Shown: in pieces, positions 1 through 7,164 of the stretch
How the letters are laid out: the number at the start of each line of letters is the position of its first letter
Numbering within the stretch: position 1 is the first letter of the stretch
Origin: a virus
IMG/VR virus record: IMGVR_UViG_3300021963_000359
Coordinates: 1 to 35,803 of that record
DNA length: 35,803 bases
Direction: 5' to 3' (one strand)
The notes under the pieces: generated by a model
What the model was told of the DNA's origin: nothing
What the model saw: the letters and a program-made list of their open reading frames with translations, nothing else
Database searches by the model: none
Translations under genes and position numbers: made by a program

Positions 1-16
1 GCTTGACGAAACAAAT

Positions 17-217
17 ATGTTACTTACATTTGATGTAAGCTGGATGTTGAGCTTGTGGTTACTGATGCCTTACTTTTTATTAGGCTTTGGTTTTGGCATT
101 GCATTTTATTACATGTTTTACGACAAAAATTCATTAACTGAGTTAGATCGTAAAAAGCACGATTTAGAAGTAAAGAAAGAATGGCTTCGTATGCTTGCTG
201 AAAAAAATAAGAGGTAA
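17..217 (+). CDS. Small membrane protein, possibly truncated at its 5' end
   Basis: I do not recognise this 66-residue protein. Residues 8-35 are strongly hydrophobic (many L, F, G, Y, W) and form one or two membrane-spanning segments, followed by a charged, Lys/Glu-rich cytoplasmic-type tail. The reading frame stays open to the left edge of the window and no clear ribosome binding site precedes the first ATG, so the true start may lie outside the window. The next gene follows after only 3 bases, and its ribosome binding site overlaps this gene's end, so the two are probably co-transcribed. It could be a holin-like or accessory membrane protein, but nothing in the sequence decides this. Confidence 0.6.
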   Translation: MLLTFDVSWMLSLWLLMPYFLLGFGFGIAFYYMFYDKNSLTELDRKKHDLEVKKEWLRMLAEKNKR

Positions 218-220
218 TTT

Positions 221-403
221 ATGAGTCACTTGTCGGATACAGGTTACGGATACTTTGAACACTTGTTGAGGGCATGGAAGATAGCAGTAGTACTGCTGGT
301 ACATGGATTAGTGCCAAGTATATGGAAAACCAAAGCAAGCGAAATGCTTTGTGTAAATAAAGAAATAATTAAACCTAGTGGGAGATCCTTAAGTGAAGAT
401 TAA
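221..403 (+). CDS. DUF6356-like small conserved phage protein
   Basis: This 60-residue protein has the pattern YFEHLxRAWKxAxVLxVHGLxPSxWKTKASEM, known to me from marine T4-like phages as the DUF6356 family; its function is unknown. Residues 14-35 form an amphipathic to hydrophobic helix with His28 and Gly29 inside it, so membrane association is possible. A good Shine-Dalgarno sequence (GAGG at 211-214) sits 6 bases before the ATG. The 3' end overlaps the next small gene by 11 bases, indicating translational coupling. The family assignment is from memory of the conserved motif, not from a search. Confidence 0.7.
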   Translation: MSHLSDTGYGYFEHLLRAWKIAVVLLVHGLVPSIWKTKASEMLCVNKEIIKPSGRSLSED

Positions 404-554
404 CGAGATCATAGTTGAAACTACCAGCGGTGGTATAGCAGTAGTAGCTCAACCTTTGGGCGCAGTCATTAAACGCCCAAATCCCAGCATCTATAAAGTT
501 AAGAAAAAGAAACGTTCACCAAAAAACGAAAGTAATGCTGAGACCGCTAAGTAA
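393..554 (+). CDS. Small basic protein with GTG start
   Basis: This is a 53-residue reading frame starting with GTG, preceded by GGAG about 9 bases upstream and overlapping the end of the previous gene by 11 bases. The N-terminus reads MKINEIIVETTSGG when the GTG is translated as Met. The C-terminal half is very rich in Lys and Arg (KVKKKKR). An N-terminus of the type M-K/L-hydrophobic-x-E-I resembles the prohead-targeting peptides of T4-like phages, whose protease cuts after (L/I)xE; here that is only suggestive. It may be a small DNA-binding or internal head protein. Function unknown; the tight packing and start signal support it being real. Confidence 0.6.
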   Translation: MKINEIIVETTSGGIAVVAQPLGAVIKRPNPSIYKVKKKKRSPKNESNAETAK

Positions 555-562
555 ATAACACT

Positions 563-961
563 ATGAAACTGAGTAAAGCCAAAAAAGCTATACTAGCCAC
601 AAAGCTAACAGACCTAGCATCTAATGTTGCTCTTAAACCTGTCTTTGTTATATCTCGTGTTGACAGTAATTACGATATAATTAACTATTATACTAAAGCT
701 GTAATCATTAGCGAAATACCCAGCAAAGGTTTAGCTAATTTTCTTTGCGACTCATTGAACAAAACTAAGAAAAAATTGCCTGTTGAAGCTATCCAGTATC
801 ATATAAATGTTTATTCGAAACATTACTATGATTGTATCTTTTATAAGCATACTATTAAAACAACCAAAGACACGTTTAAAAAACACATGACTATTACAAG
901 GCTAGATTTATCCATAGAACACTTAAAGCTAGCTGTATCAAACCTTCGTAAAACGTGCTAG
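563..961 (+). CDS. Hypothetical protein, 132 residues
   Basis: I do not recognise this protein. It is Lys-rich and basic at the N-terminus (MKLSKAKKAILATK), with a mixed alpha/beta pattern and no obvious membrane segment or signal peptide. It contains scattered Tyr and His residues and two Cys near residues 81 and 91. The start lies 8 bases after the previous stop codon and lacks a strong Shine-Dalgarno sequence, so translation may depend on coupling. It is the last gene before a late promoter at 981, so it probably ends the upstream transcription unit. Confidence 0.6.
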   Translation: MKLSKAKKAILATKLTDLASNVALKPVFVISRVDSNYDIINYYTKAVIISEIPSKGLANFLCDSLNKTKKKLPVEAIQYHINVYSKHYYDCIFYKHTIKTTKDTFKKHMTITRLDLSIEHLKLAVSNLRKTC

Positions 962-980
962 ACAAAAATCCTAAAAAAGT

Positions 981-988
981 GATAAATA
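981..988 (+). promoter_or_regulatory. T4-type late promoter (GATAAATA)
   Basis: GATAAATA matches the NATAAATA -10 element used by T4-like phage late transcription (gp55-type sigma with the sliding clamp). It lies 34 bases before the ATG at 1023 and is overlapped on its 3' side by an inverted repeat at 987-1010. The same octamer with the same downstream architecture recurs at 3898, 16165, 30449 and elsewhere in this window. Confidence 0.7.
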
Positions 989-1010
989 ACTGTAATAATT
1001 AAAACAGTTA
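987..1010 (+). promoter_or_regulatory. Late-leader hairpin
   Basis: TAACTGT at 987-993 and ACAGTTA at 1004-1010 form a perfect 7-bp stem around an AT-only 10-base loop. The structure begins within the late promoter, so transcription would start inside or near the 5' arm. It ends 12 bases before the ATG at 1023. It is one of several inverted repeats placed directly after late promoters in this window. Confidence 0.55.
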
Positions 1011-1022
1011 GCGAGAACATCT

Positions 1023-2363
1023 ATGTTTTTAACAGAATTTAATCAAAAGCCAGCTACTAAGGTAGCTAAAATTAACAAAGTGCTCAGCGAGCAATTTGGT
1101 ATATCCATTAAGACTAATTTTCCTTCTAAAAAGAAGTTAGAAAAGGTTTTAGAGAATACCAACAAGGCACTTATCAAGCTACGCGGTACAAATAAAAAGT
1201 TCCAACTAGATCCAGATTACGCTAAATTTTTAGGAATCAAGGATGTTGTTGAAACAATGATCGCAGAAGGCATGTATGCTAAATCTCCTGCACATGAAGC
1301 TATGTGCGAGATGATCCGCGAAACAGTACGCAGTTTAATGGACAGCGGTTATACAATGGATGAAGCAGCATCAGAGTGTATGAATCGTTACAGAATGGAC
1401 AATCGCTTTGCATACGATGATGAGTATGTATTACCTATCGTTATCACTGCTAGTAAAGAATATATGGAGCAGTGCAGTATGGGTGAAGGTTTAGCTGGCG
1501 GTGATATGGGTGCAACTATTGGTGATAAAATTACTGGCATGCCAGCACACAATCAACTAATGTCAAAAAATGTTGCTGAACAAGTATTACGTGTTCTTGC
1601 TAAAGAAGCTGGTGTCGAATTAACAAATACATCAAGCTACAAAGCTATCGAAGAAAAATTAAATGGCTTCGCTAAGGCAAGTGGCAAGAGTCGTGATGCT
1701 GTAGTTGAATTCTTAAACAGCTTAGACGAGGCAGCATTACTATCAGGCATTCAAATGTTTGGTCGTAAGATTGCAGAGCAAAATGCATACAATCAGGCAG
1801 CAGCCGATGCAGCTCGTAGCGGTGCTAAAGAATTTGAATTCCCTCAAGGTTCAGGTAAGATGCACCCAGTAAAAATGAATAAGGACACTGCTCATAAGAT
1901 CAGCGGTGCAAAGAATGAAAGCATGTTTAACGACGTTATCGACAGTATTCTAAATGAAGAAGTTGATGTTGAACAAGCTGAAGTTGTAATGGCAGTTCGT
2001 GCTCTTGCTGATGATGTTCAAGATCAGATCGAGCGTATCGGTCGTATGATGAACGAAGATGTTCCTGCTATTGCTGATAAGATGCGCGGCGAAATGGGCG
2101 CACAGGCAGCACAGAGCTTTACTGACAGCGTTAATGGTTTACTCGCAAGTCACTTAGAAGCAACTAAGAATGTTAAGACAGGTTTGGATCAAGCAATTGG
2201 TTCAGTTACTGGCGGCGAAGTAGTTGGCGGCTTAGGTGACACTGGTGATTTAGGTGGTGGTTTAGAAGAGCCTGATATGCCAGAAGAAGAACCAGCAATG
2301 GATGTTAATGAACCAGCAGCAGCAGGTCCAGAAGAAGCACCATTAGGAAGAGCTGAAGTTTAA
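1023..2363 (+). CDS. Putative virion or prohead structural protein, 446 residues
   Basis: This acidic, mostly helical protein carries its own late promoter and leader hairpin, the expression pattern of a structural gene. The N-terminal 60 residues are Lys-rich. Residues 80-150 are rich in Met, Glu and Arg with regularly spaced Cys (CEMI, ECMN, QCSMG). A helical region follows, and the C-terminal 50 residues are a low-complexity tail of Gly, Glu, Pro and Ala (EEPAMDVNEPAAAGPEEAP type). The early sequence LSEQ near residue 21 fits the (L/I)xE pattern cut by T4-type prohead protease, but this is weak. It is followed after 2 bases by a gene with a better prohead-targeting N-terminus. Exact role unknown; scaffold, core or tail structural protein are all possible. 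Confidence 0.65.
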   Translation: MFLTEFNQKPATKVAKINKVLSEQFGISIKTNFPSKKKLEKVLENTNKALIKLRGTNKKFQLDPDYAKFLGIKDVVETMIAEGMYAKSPAHEAMCEMIRETVRSLMDSGYTMDEAASECMNRYRMDNRFAYDDEYVLPIVITASKEYMEQCSMGEGLAGGDMGATIGDKITGMPAHNQLMSKNVAEQVLRVLAKEAGVELTNTSSYKAIEEKLNGFAKASGKSRDAVVEFLNSLDEAALLSGIQMFGRKIAEQNAYNQAAADAARSGAKEFEFPQGSGKMHPVKMNKDTAHKISGAKNESMFNDVIDSILNEEVDVEQAEVVMAVRALADDVQDQIERIGRMMNEDVPAIADKMRGEMGAQAAQSFTDSVNGLLASHLEATKNVKTGLDQAIGSVTGGEVVGGLGDTGDLGGGLEEPDMPEEEPAMDVNEPAAAGPEEAPLGRAEV

Positions 2364-2365
2364 AA

Positions 2366-2698
2366 ATGTTGATTCGCGAGATTGTTCTCAGTGAAGGATA
2401 TTACGGCGAATTGATGACAGCCGTACAAGACCTGCTGACTCGTTATATGTCTAAAGACATAAAAGAAATTAACACCGAAAAATTTAAAAGTTTATTAGCA
2501 AAGCAAGGTTACGTTACGTCAACAGATGAATTAATTCAAGCTATTGATCAAAGCGGATTCGCTAGTAGTGTAGATGCACAAAAAATTGTTCCTAAAGGCG
2601 AACTACCTAGCGATATGAATACAGATGCAGAACAGACAGCAGACGTTGGCAAAATGGCCGGCAACCAAGCAATGAAAGATGTTAAGGCGGATCTGTAA
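2366..2698 (+). CDS. Small head-type protein with prohead-targeting-like N-terminus
   Basis: This 110-residue acidic protein starts MLIREIVLSEGYYGEL. In T4, proteins destined for the prohead interior carry an N-terminal peptide of about 10 residues that the gp21 protease removes after (L/I)xE; LSE followed by Gly at residues 8-11 fits this well. The rest is helical with a polar, Asp/Ala-rich C-terminus. It lies 2 bases downstream of the preceding structural-type gene, and its stop overlaps the next ATG (TAATG), so all three are likely one late operon. Packaging in the head is inference from the motif and context. Confidence 0.6.
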   Translation: MLIREIVLSEGYYGELMTAVQDLLTRYMSKDIKEINTEKFKSLLAKQGYVTSTDELIQAIDQSGFASSVDAQKIVPKGELPSDMNTDAEQTADVGKMAGNQAMKDVKADL

Positions 2699-3018
2699 TG
2701 GCAAATATTTTTGTTAATGCAACTCAAGCAAGAATAAACACTAGAAATAACAGTATTATTCATGCAGAGATTAGAAGCATTGAAAATGTTGTTCTAAGTA
2801 ATATTGATACAGGTGTACTTTACGCTAATGTTTCAACTGGAACAACAATGACAAATAGTAACACATATTATCTTGTTTATAATGGTGTTACAAGCGATCC
2901 AACTAAATTAGATCAAATTAATTTTGTTAAAAATTATTTTACTGGCTTAGGTTACGGTGTAAGTATTGTCACTAATGCAACTACCAATACCACTATACAG
3001 TGGAACATTAGTTGGTAA
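2698..3018 (+). CDS. Small beta-rich virion-type protein
   Basis: This protein of 106 residues is dominated by Asn, Thr, Val and Ile with alternating hydrophobic residues, typical of a beta-structured phage tail or head decoration protein. It lacks Cys, a signal peptide and membrane segments. The pattern MANIFVNATQARxNTRNN followed by short strands resembles small structural proteins of marine T4-like phages, although I cannot name a family. The start codon overlaps the previous stop in TAATG, showing translational coupling with the upstream late genes. Role in the virion is inferred from composition and neighbours. Confidence 0.6.
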   Translation: MANIFVNATQARINTRNNSIIHAEIRSIENVVLSNIDTGVLYANVSTGTTMTNSNTYYLVYNGVTSDPTKLDQINFVKNYFTGLGYGVSIVTNATTNTTIQWNISW

Positions 3019-3037
3019 TTTAACAAAGGATAATTAT

Positions 3038-3181
3038 ATGTTAGAAACATTATTTTGGATCGCAGTAGGCGCCTTTATTGGTTGGAATCTTCCACAACCA
3101 CAAATTGCTAAAAACTTTCAAGCAAAATATCTACAAAAGCACATTGATAAAGTAAAAGCATTTTTGCCATTTTTTAAATAA
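3038..3181 (+). CDS. Small single-pass membrane protein
   Basis: This is a 47-residue protein starting MLETLFWIAVGAFIGWNLPQP. A longer frame opens at 2966, but the ATG at 3038 is preceded by AAAGGA at 3025-3030 with normal spacing and does not run through the preceding gene, so I chose it. Residues 4-18 form a Gly-containing hydrophobic segment, followed by a basic, Lys/Gln-rich tail, giving an N-out topology. Similar tiny one-pass proteins are frequent in T4-like marine phages; function unknown. It ends 4 bases before a sigma70-type promoter. Confidence 0.65.
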   Translation: MLETLFWIAVGAFIGWNLPQPQIAKNFQAKYLQKHIDKVKAFLPFFK

Positions 3182-3184
3182 AAT

Positions 3185-3213
3185 TTGACAAACTTTGTTA
3201 AGTATGTTATATT
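3185..3213 (+). promoter_or_regulatory. Sigma70-type promoter of the nuclease gene
   Basis: TTGACA at 3185-3190 and TATATT at 3208-3213 are separated by exactly 17 bases. The expected start of transcription, about 7 bases after the -10 element, coincides with the ATG at 3219, so the mRNA would be leaderless. Such host-type promoters drive early genes in T4-like phages. Confidence 0.8.
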
Positions 3214-3218
3214 ACAAC

Positions 3219-3887
3219 ATGCTTATCAAAAAATACAATTATCCAACACTTAAAAGATTACAAACGTCAGCTGGCCGACAGTATGTTGGGGATGACGCTG
3301 AGCCTGTTCCTAGCGTTACAACTGTTCTAGACAGTACTGCTGACAAGACTCATCTCTTTGAGTGGAAGAAACGCATTGGCGAAGAAGAAGCTAACCGTCA
3401 AACTCAACAAGCCGCAGGCTTAGGTACCAAAGTTCACACTGCATTAGAAAAGTTTATCCTGGGCGAAGAATGGGATAACTTTGGCAACAACATGGTTAGT
3501 ATACTTGCTGGCAAAATGAGCCGTGTAATGATTGAACAAGGCTTAGGCAAAGTCAACGAACTTTGGGGTACAGAAGTAGGGTTAATTGCAAAAGGCTTAT
3601 ATGCAGGTACTAGTGATGCTATCGGTGTATACGAAGGCGAAGATAGTATCATTGACTTTAAGACTGCTAAAAAACTAAAGAAGCGCGAATGGATCGAAGA
3701 TTACTTTTTACAAGGTTGCGCTTATGCTCTAGCACACAATGAAATGTTTAATACAAACATTCGTAAAGTCAGTATTTTAATGGTTGATAGAGACGCACGT
3801 TTTAGTGATTATATTATTAAAGGCGATGAATTTGACCATTATTGTAACCTTTGGGCCGAACGCCTAGCACAATACTATAGTCGCTGA
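3219..3887 (+). CDS. PD-(D/E)XK nuclease, RecB-like exonuclease
   Basis: I start this at MLIKKYNYPTLKR; a frame open from 3195 would place the promoter inside the coding region. The 222-residue protein has the RecB-type nuclease signature in order: GTKVH with His73, WGTEVG with Glu119, GTSDAIG with Asp133, IDFKT with Asp146 and Lys148, and QGCAYA with Gln165. These are the metal-binding and catalytic positions of the PD-(D/E)XK superfamily. The early promoter fits a role in host DNA degradation, phage recombination or DNA end processing. No Shine-Dalgarno sequence precedes the ATG, consistent with a leaderless message. Superfamily assignment is secure; substrate is not. Confidence 0.85.
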   Translation: MLIKKYNYPTLKRLQTSAGRQYVGDDAEPVPSVTTVLDSTADKTHLFEWKKRIGEEEANRQTQQAAGLGTKVHTALEKFILGEEWDNFGNNMVSILAGKMSRVMIEQGLGKVNELWGTEVGLIAKGLYAGTSDAIGVYEGEDSIIDFKTAKKLKKREWIEDYFLQGCAYALAHNEMFNTNIRKVSILMVDRDARFSDYIIKGDEFDHYCNLWAERLAQYYSR

Positions 3888-3897
3888 ACTCAAAAGT

Positions 3898-3905
3898 GAT
3901 AAATA
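3898..3905 (+). promoter_or_regulatory. T4-type late promoter (GATAAATA)
   Basis: GATAAATA lies 25 bases before the GTG start of the large fibre-like gene. It is immediately followed by a perfect inverted repeat at 3906-3931. No sigma70-type element is visible here, so this gene appears to be purely late, as expected for a structural protein. Confidence 0.75.
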
Positions 3906-3931
3906 CTGTTAAGCGTTAGGAGACTTAACAG
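3906..3931 (+). promoter_or_regulatory. Leader hairpin presenting the Shine-Dalgarno sequence in its loop
   Basis: CTGTTAAG (3906-3913) and CTTAACAG (3924-3931) form a perfect 8-bp stem. The 10-base loop contains AGGAG at 3918-3922, and the last stem base is the G of the GTG start codon at 3931. The Shine-Dalgarno sequence would therefore be displayed in a loop while the start codon is partly paired. Confidence 0.65.
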
Positions 3932-6633
3932 TGGCTGAAGATAACAATAAAGTAATTATTTCCCGTATTCAAAACCGTAGGGGTCTAAAACAGGACCTTC
4001 CTCAACCTTTACGTCCAGGCGAAATTGGGTTTGCAACAGACACCCGACAAGTATTTATTGGTGCTGATCCTGACGATGCAATCAGTGGTGGTTATAATAA
4101 ACAAAGTATTTTTGAAACTACTGTTGGCGCTAAGGATTCTACATCAAGTATTGCTAATAACAATATTGTTGCATTTACAGTACCATTTAAAAAATTCCAT
4201 AAAGGATATTTTGACGGTATAACGAAAGTAGTTAGCTGGCTTCCAAGTGCAAATACTACATCAACTTCTAACCTAAAGATCTTTCCTTCAAATACATTAG
4301 TAACAACTACTGCCACTCCTAATGCAAATATTACTTCGTCTACTATTACGCTAACTGCAACACCTAACGCATATATTACAGTGGGCGATATTGCTTCATT
4401 AAGCAATAATTTGACTACAGTTGTGTCAATAAACTCGGCCGGAAATAGCGTTACACTAGCGGCCAACTTAACTGTAACAACTGCTAATACGCTAACATTT
4501 ATTCCTAACAATTTATTTAATGCAGAAACAAACCTAGCATTTAAGGCAGGTGATCTACTTATTAATAAAAATGGTTCTCGCTTGTTAGGAGATAGCGGTA
4601 ACACAACTCCTGCACCAGCATTTGATTTTAGTTTTGCTGCAACTACGGCTGCAAATAACACGCATATTTTAAATTTTAGAACTGCGCCATTATCAACGGA
4701 AGAAGTTACTGTTTGTTATTATAGCAACACAGCAATTATCCAAGCTATAGAAGGAATCACTACTCAGGGTTACGAAGGTAACATTTCTTTATATAATATC
4801 GGTGAAAAACGATTCGACAGTTTTTATAAAGCATACAGCGTTCCAGAATATAGAAAAATTCCAGCAAGTTTAATAACAGTAAGTCCGACCACTGGTACAG
4901 GATTCATTGGATTACAAAATAAACATATTAGTGTTAATGCTGACAGTGGTGTAATCGATTCACCAACTAGTTTGACCTTAGGTAATTTATTGGTAAGCAG
5001 AAGTGATTGGAGTGCAGTTTCAAACGTTACTGTTAATGCTTCAAATATTGTGTTTAGTGTTGGATCAGTGCCAACTTATAATGTAAGTGGTGCATACAAT
5101 TATATCTATGTTGATAACACAGTTGGATACTTGAACGGAAAAGTTTTCCGATTAATTAACGCAACACCTAGTACTGTAACTGTTAACCTACCAGCTAATA
5201 ACTTCTCAGTGGCACGTACAGTTTCGGCAAATGCAATTGCAGGCAATTCTAATGTAACAGTATCATTAAGTGGTAATGTTGACGGTGTTAGACAAGGCGC
5301 TAACGTTAAAATTATAGATGGCAGCAATACTACCGGCCTCAATGGATTAGTATTTTCAGTATCAAATGAACCCACAACTGCTGGTGTAATTGCATTCAGT
5401 ACATCGAGTGCGCCGTTCTTAGCTAATGCTAGTGTGCAATTTATTAATTACGGCAATGATCCTACAGGTAACGGAAATGTACAAATTTTCAGTGCGTTAC
5501 ACGGCTTTAATTCAACAGCCGACGATGTTACTATTGTAACATCGTCTAACACTTCTGCAATAAGCAATACAACGTTCAGTGTACAAGGCGTATCAAGTCC
5601 AAATACATTCTTTATCAATCCAACTCTTGCAGTAGTTGGCGCAGTAACCGGAGTATTTTCTCCAGATTTAAATTCTGGCACAGCTAACGTAACAGCAATT
5701 AGAAGCATAAATTTAAGTTCAAATACAACATTAACACAAGTACAGTCTACTATCAACGATTTAAATGACTGGCCCTACATGGGCTTTATTCCAGATAGCG
5801 AAAATAAAATATATATTACTCATAAACCAGAATACACAAGTGTTGGCATGAATTTTAGGTTACATGAAGATCCAGCTACGTTAACACTCAGTGTCCTAAA
5901 ATTGGAAAATAGAGAATATACTCGTAACGAAACAGTTAAGGCTAAATTAGAGAAATGGATCAATAGTTGCTTAGAAAGCGATTTAGTAGACATTTTCTCT
6001 ACAGCAGGCGTTGGAAACAAATACGCATCTGATGCAGTACTTGTAAGATCTATAGGTCAGTACTTAGCGGCTATTAACAACACCTATGACGAAATTACTT
6101 TTGCCAGCAGAGAGGAAGCAAGAGATTTTAATAAGATTGTAAATAACATTTTCTTTGAGCGTCCTGACCCAGATAACGAAAATGTCAGAGGATTAGTAAA
6201 TCTAAAAACTAACTTAGAATTGCAAGTGCGTTCCAGTGTTGCACTAGGTGACAGAACAGTTTCTTATGCAGAACTTAATTCTGCAAGTATTCCAGCAGCC
6301 GGCGGCAATATTAATGCTATGACTCAAAGCATAGACGTTTACGATACATTTATTATTGACTATTCAATAACTGACGCAAGCTCTGTTGTAGTGTCTGGTG
6401 AAAATTATCAAAGAGTTGGCACAATGTATATTTCAGGAAGATCTGATTTTAACAGCGGTTCTGGTGCAGTAATTTTCCAAGATAATTCTAGTGAAATGAT
6501 AGACACCGGATTAAGTGGTAATGTAACATTTAACGCATCGATGGTTGGTACCAATATTATATTCAACGTTACTAACGGTATCGGTAGAGACTTGTCGATG
6601 AAATATCTCGTTAGAAGATGGAGCGCATTGTAA
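3931..6633 (+). CDS. Large tail-fibre or baseplate-type structural protein with tropism-determinant-like N-terminus
   Basis: This 900-residue protein begins with a segment of the type IQNRRGLKQDLPQPLRPGEIGFATDTRQVFIG (residues 11-43). That pattern, RRG...L.PGEIG...DT...IG, is shared with the N-terminal domain of phage major tropism determinants and many tail fibres, where it anchors the fibre and forms a beta-prism. The long middle region is rich in Asn, Thr, Ser and Val with repeated short beta motifs (SNTT, NVTV). Residues 620-760 are more helical and charged, and the C-terminus is beta-rich again. Expression uses a GTG start, a late promoter and a hairpin leader. Receptor binding or baseplate role is inference; a structural role is likely. 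Confidence 0.75.
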   Translation: MAEDNNKVIISRIQNRRGLKQDLPQPLRPGEIGFATDTRQVFIGADPDDAISGGYNKQSIFETTVGAKDSTSSIANNNIVAFTVPFKKFHKGYFDGITKVVSWLPSANTTSTSNLKIFPSNTLVTTTATPNANITSSTITLTATPNAYITVGDIASLSNNLTTVVSINSAGNSVTLAANLTVTTANTLTFIPNNLFNAETNLAFKAGDLLINKNGSRLLGDSGNTTPAPAFDFSFAATTAANNTHILNFRTAPLSTEEVTVCYYSNTAIIQAIEGITTQGYEGNISLYNIGEKRFDSFYKAYSVPEYRKIPASLITVSPTTGTGFIGLQNKHISVNADSGVIDSPTSLTLGNLLVSRSDWSAVSNVTVNASNIVFSVGSVPTYNVSGAYNYIYVDNTVGYLNGKVFRLINATPSTVTVNLPANNFSVARTVSANAIAGNSNVTVSLSGNVDGVRQGANVKIIDGSNTTGLNGLVFSVSNEPTTAGVIAFSTSSAPFLANASVQFINYGNDPTGNGNVQIFSALHGFNSTADDVTIVTSSNTSAISNTTFSVQGVSSPNTFFINPTLAVVGAVTGVFSPDLNSGTANVTAIRSINLSSNTTLTQVQSTINDLNDWPYMGFIPDSENKIYITHKPEYTSVGMNFRLHEDPATLTLSVLKLENREYTRNETVKAKLEKWINSCLESDLVDIFSTAGVGNKYASDAVLVRSIGQYLAAINNTYDEITFASREEARDFNKIVNNIFFERPDPDNENVRGLVNLKTNLELQVRSSVALGDRTVSYAELNSASIPAAGGNINAMTQSIDVYDTFIIDYSITDASSVVVSGENYQRVGTMYISGRSDFNSGSGAVIFQDNSSEMIDTGLSGNVTFNASMVGTNIIFNVTNGIGRDLSMKYLVRRWSAL

Positions 6634-6642
6634 AGGTTAACA

Positions 6643-7080
6643 ATGTTTCGAAAAACACAAACAGGTTCCGAAAGGTTATCTGTCTGGAGAAAATTTAGAC
6701 AGGAATTTCCTAAAACAGGAACAGCAGAAGATGTTATTAAAGCATTTTCTACGATAAAATTAGAACGAAGAAGCATTGATTATTATACTCCGGAATCTTG
6801 GCCTTCGCCCTTTGAAATAGTAAATGAAGGGTTGCTTTGCCAATCTGGATTGACACTAATTATTGCTAGTACGCTACTAAACCTCAAACTCATAAAAAGC
6901 GATCAATATCGGTTTGATGTGGTAAGTAATCACATAACAGGAACTGATGGATTAGTTTTTGTGTTTGAAGGGTTCGTTTATAATTTCCTCCCAGATAGTA
7001 TAGTAACAGTTGAGTTTTACGAAAGTAACTCAACTAGATTTTCTAGCCACATTATAGTAGCAGATAAACTTGGCTGTTGA
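6643..7080 (+). CDS. Hypothetical protein downstream of the fibre-like gene
   Basis: I do not recognise this 145-residue protein. It starts MFRKTQTGSERLSVWRKFRQEFPKTG, a basic N-terminus, followed by a mixed alpha/beta region with a hydrophobic stretch around residues 67-84 (LCQSGLTLIIASTLLNLKLI). There is no signal peptide. It starts 9 bases after the fibre-like gene and is most likely translated from the same late mRNA, so a tail-associated or chaperone role is conceivable. The stop codon overlaps the -35 element of the nrdA promoter. Confidence 0.6.
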   Translation: MFRKTQTGSERLSVWRKFRQEFPKTGTAEDVIKAFSTIKLERRSIDYYTPESWPSPFEIVNEGLLCQSGLTLIIASTLLNLKLIKSDQYRFDVVSNHITGTDGLVFVFEGFVYNFLPDSIVTVEFYESNSTRFSSHIIVADKLGC

Positions 7081-7105
7081 CTAGATAAGTAAAGTACTGT
7101 ATAAT
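7077..7105 (+). promoter_or_regulatory. Sigma70-type promoter of the nrd operon
   Basis: TTGACT at 7077-7082 and TATAAT at 7100-7105 are separated by 17 bases. The expected transcription start is near 7112, giving a leader of about 53 bases before nrdA. The -35 element lies within the left arm of an inverted repeat. Confidence 0.8.
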
Positions 7106-7120
7106 AGACAAACTAGTCAA
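7077..7120. repeat. Inverted repeat bracketing the nrd promoter
   Basis: TTGACTAG at 7077-7084 and CTAGTCAA at 7113-7120 are perfect 8-base inverted copies, 28 bases apart. The left copy covers the -35 box and the right copy covers the expected transcription start. This is the geometry of a dimeric operator pair or a DNA loop, but no regulator is identified. Confidence 0.45.
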
Positions 7121-7164
7121 AAACAAAGACTCTAAAAACAATAACACGACAGGAAAGATAGTAG

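Noticed and set aside
3195-3218. Longer start for the nuclease (MLSMLYYN...)
   Set aside because: It would put the -10 element inside the coding sequence and upstream of the expected transcription start.
4092-6020. Several minus-strand reading frames opposite the fibre-like gene
   Set aside because: They are Val/Leu-rich mirror frames of a Thr/Asn-rich coding sequence, without ribosome binding sites or recognisable domains.
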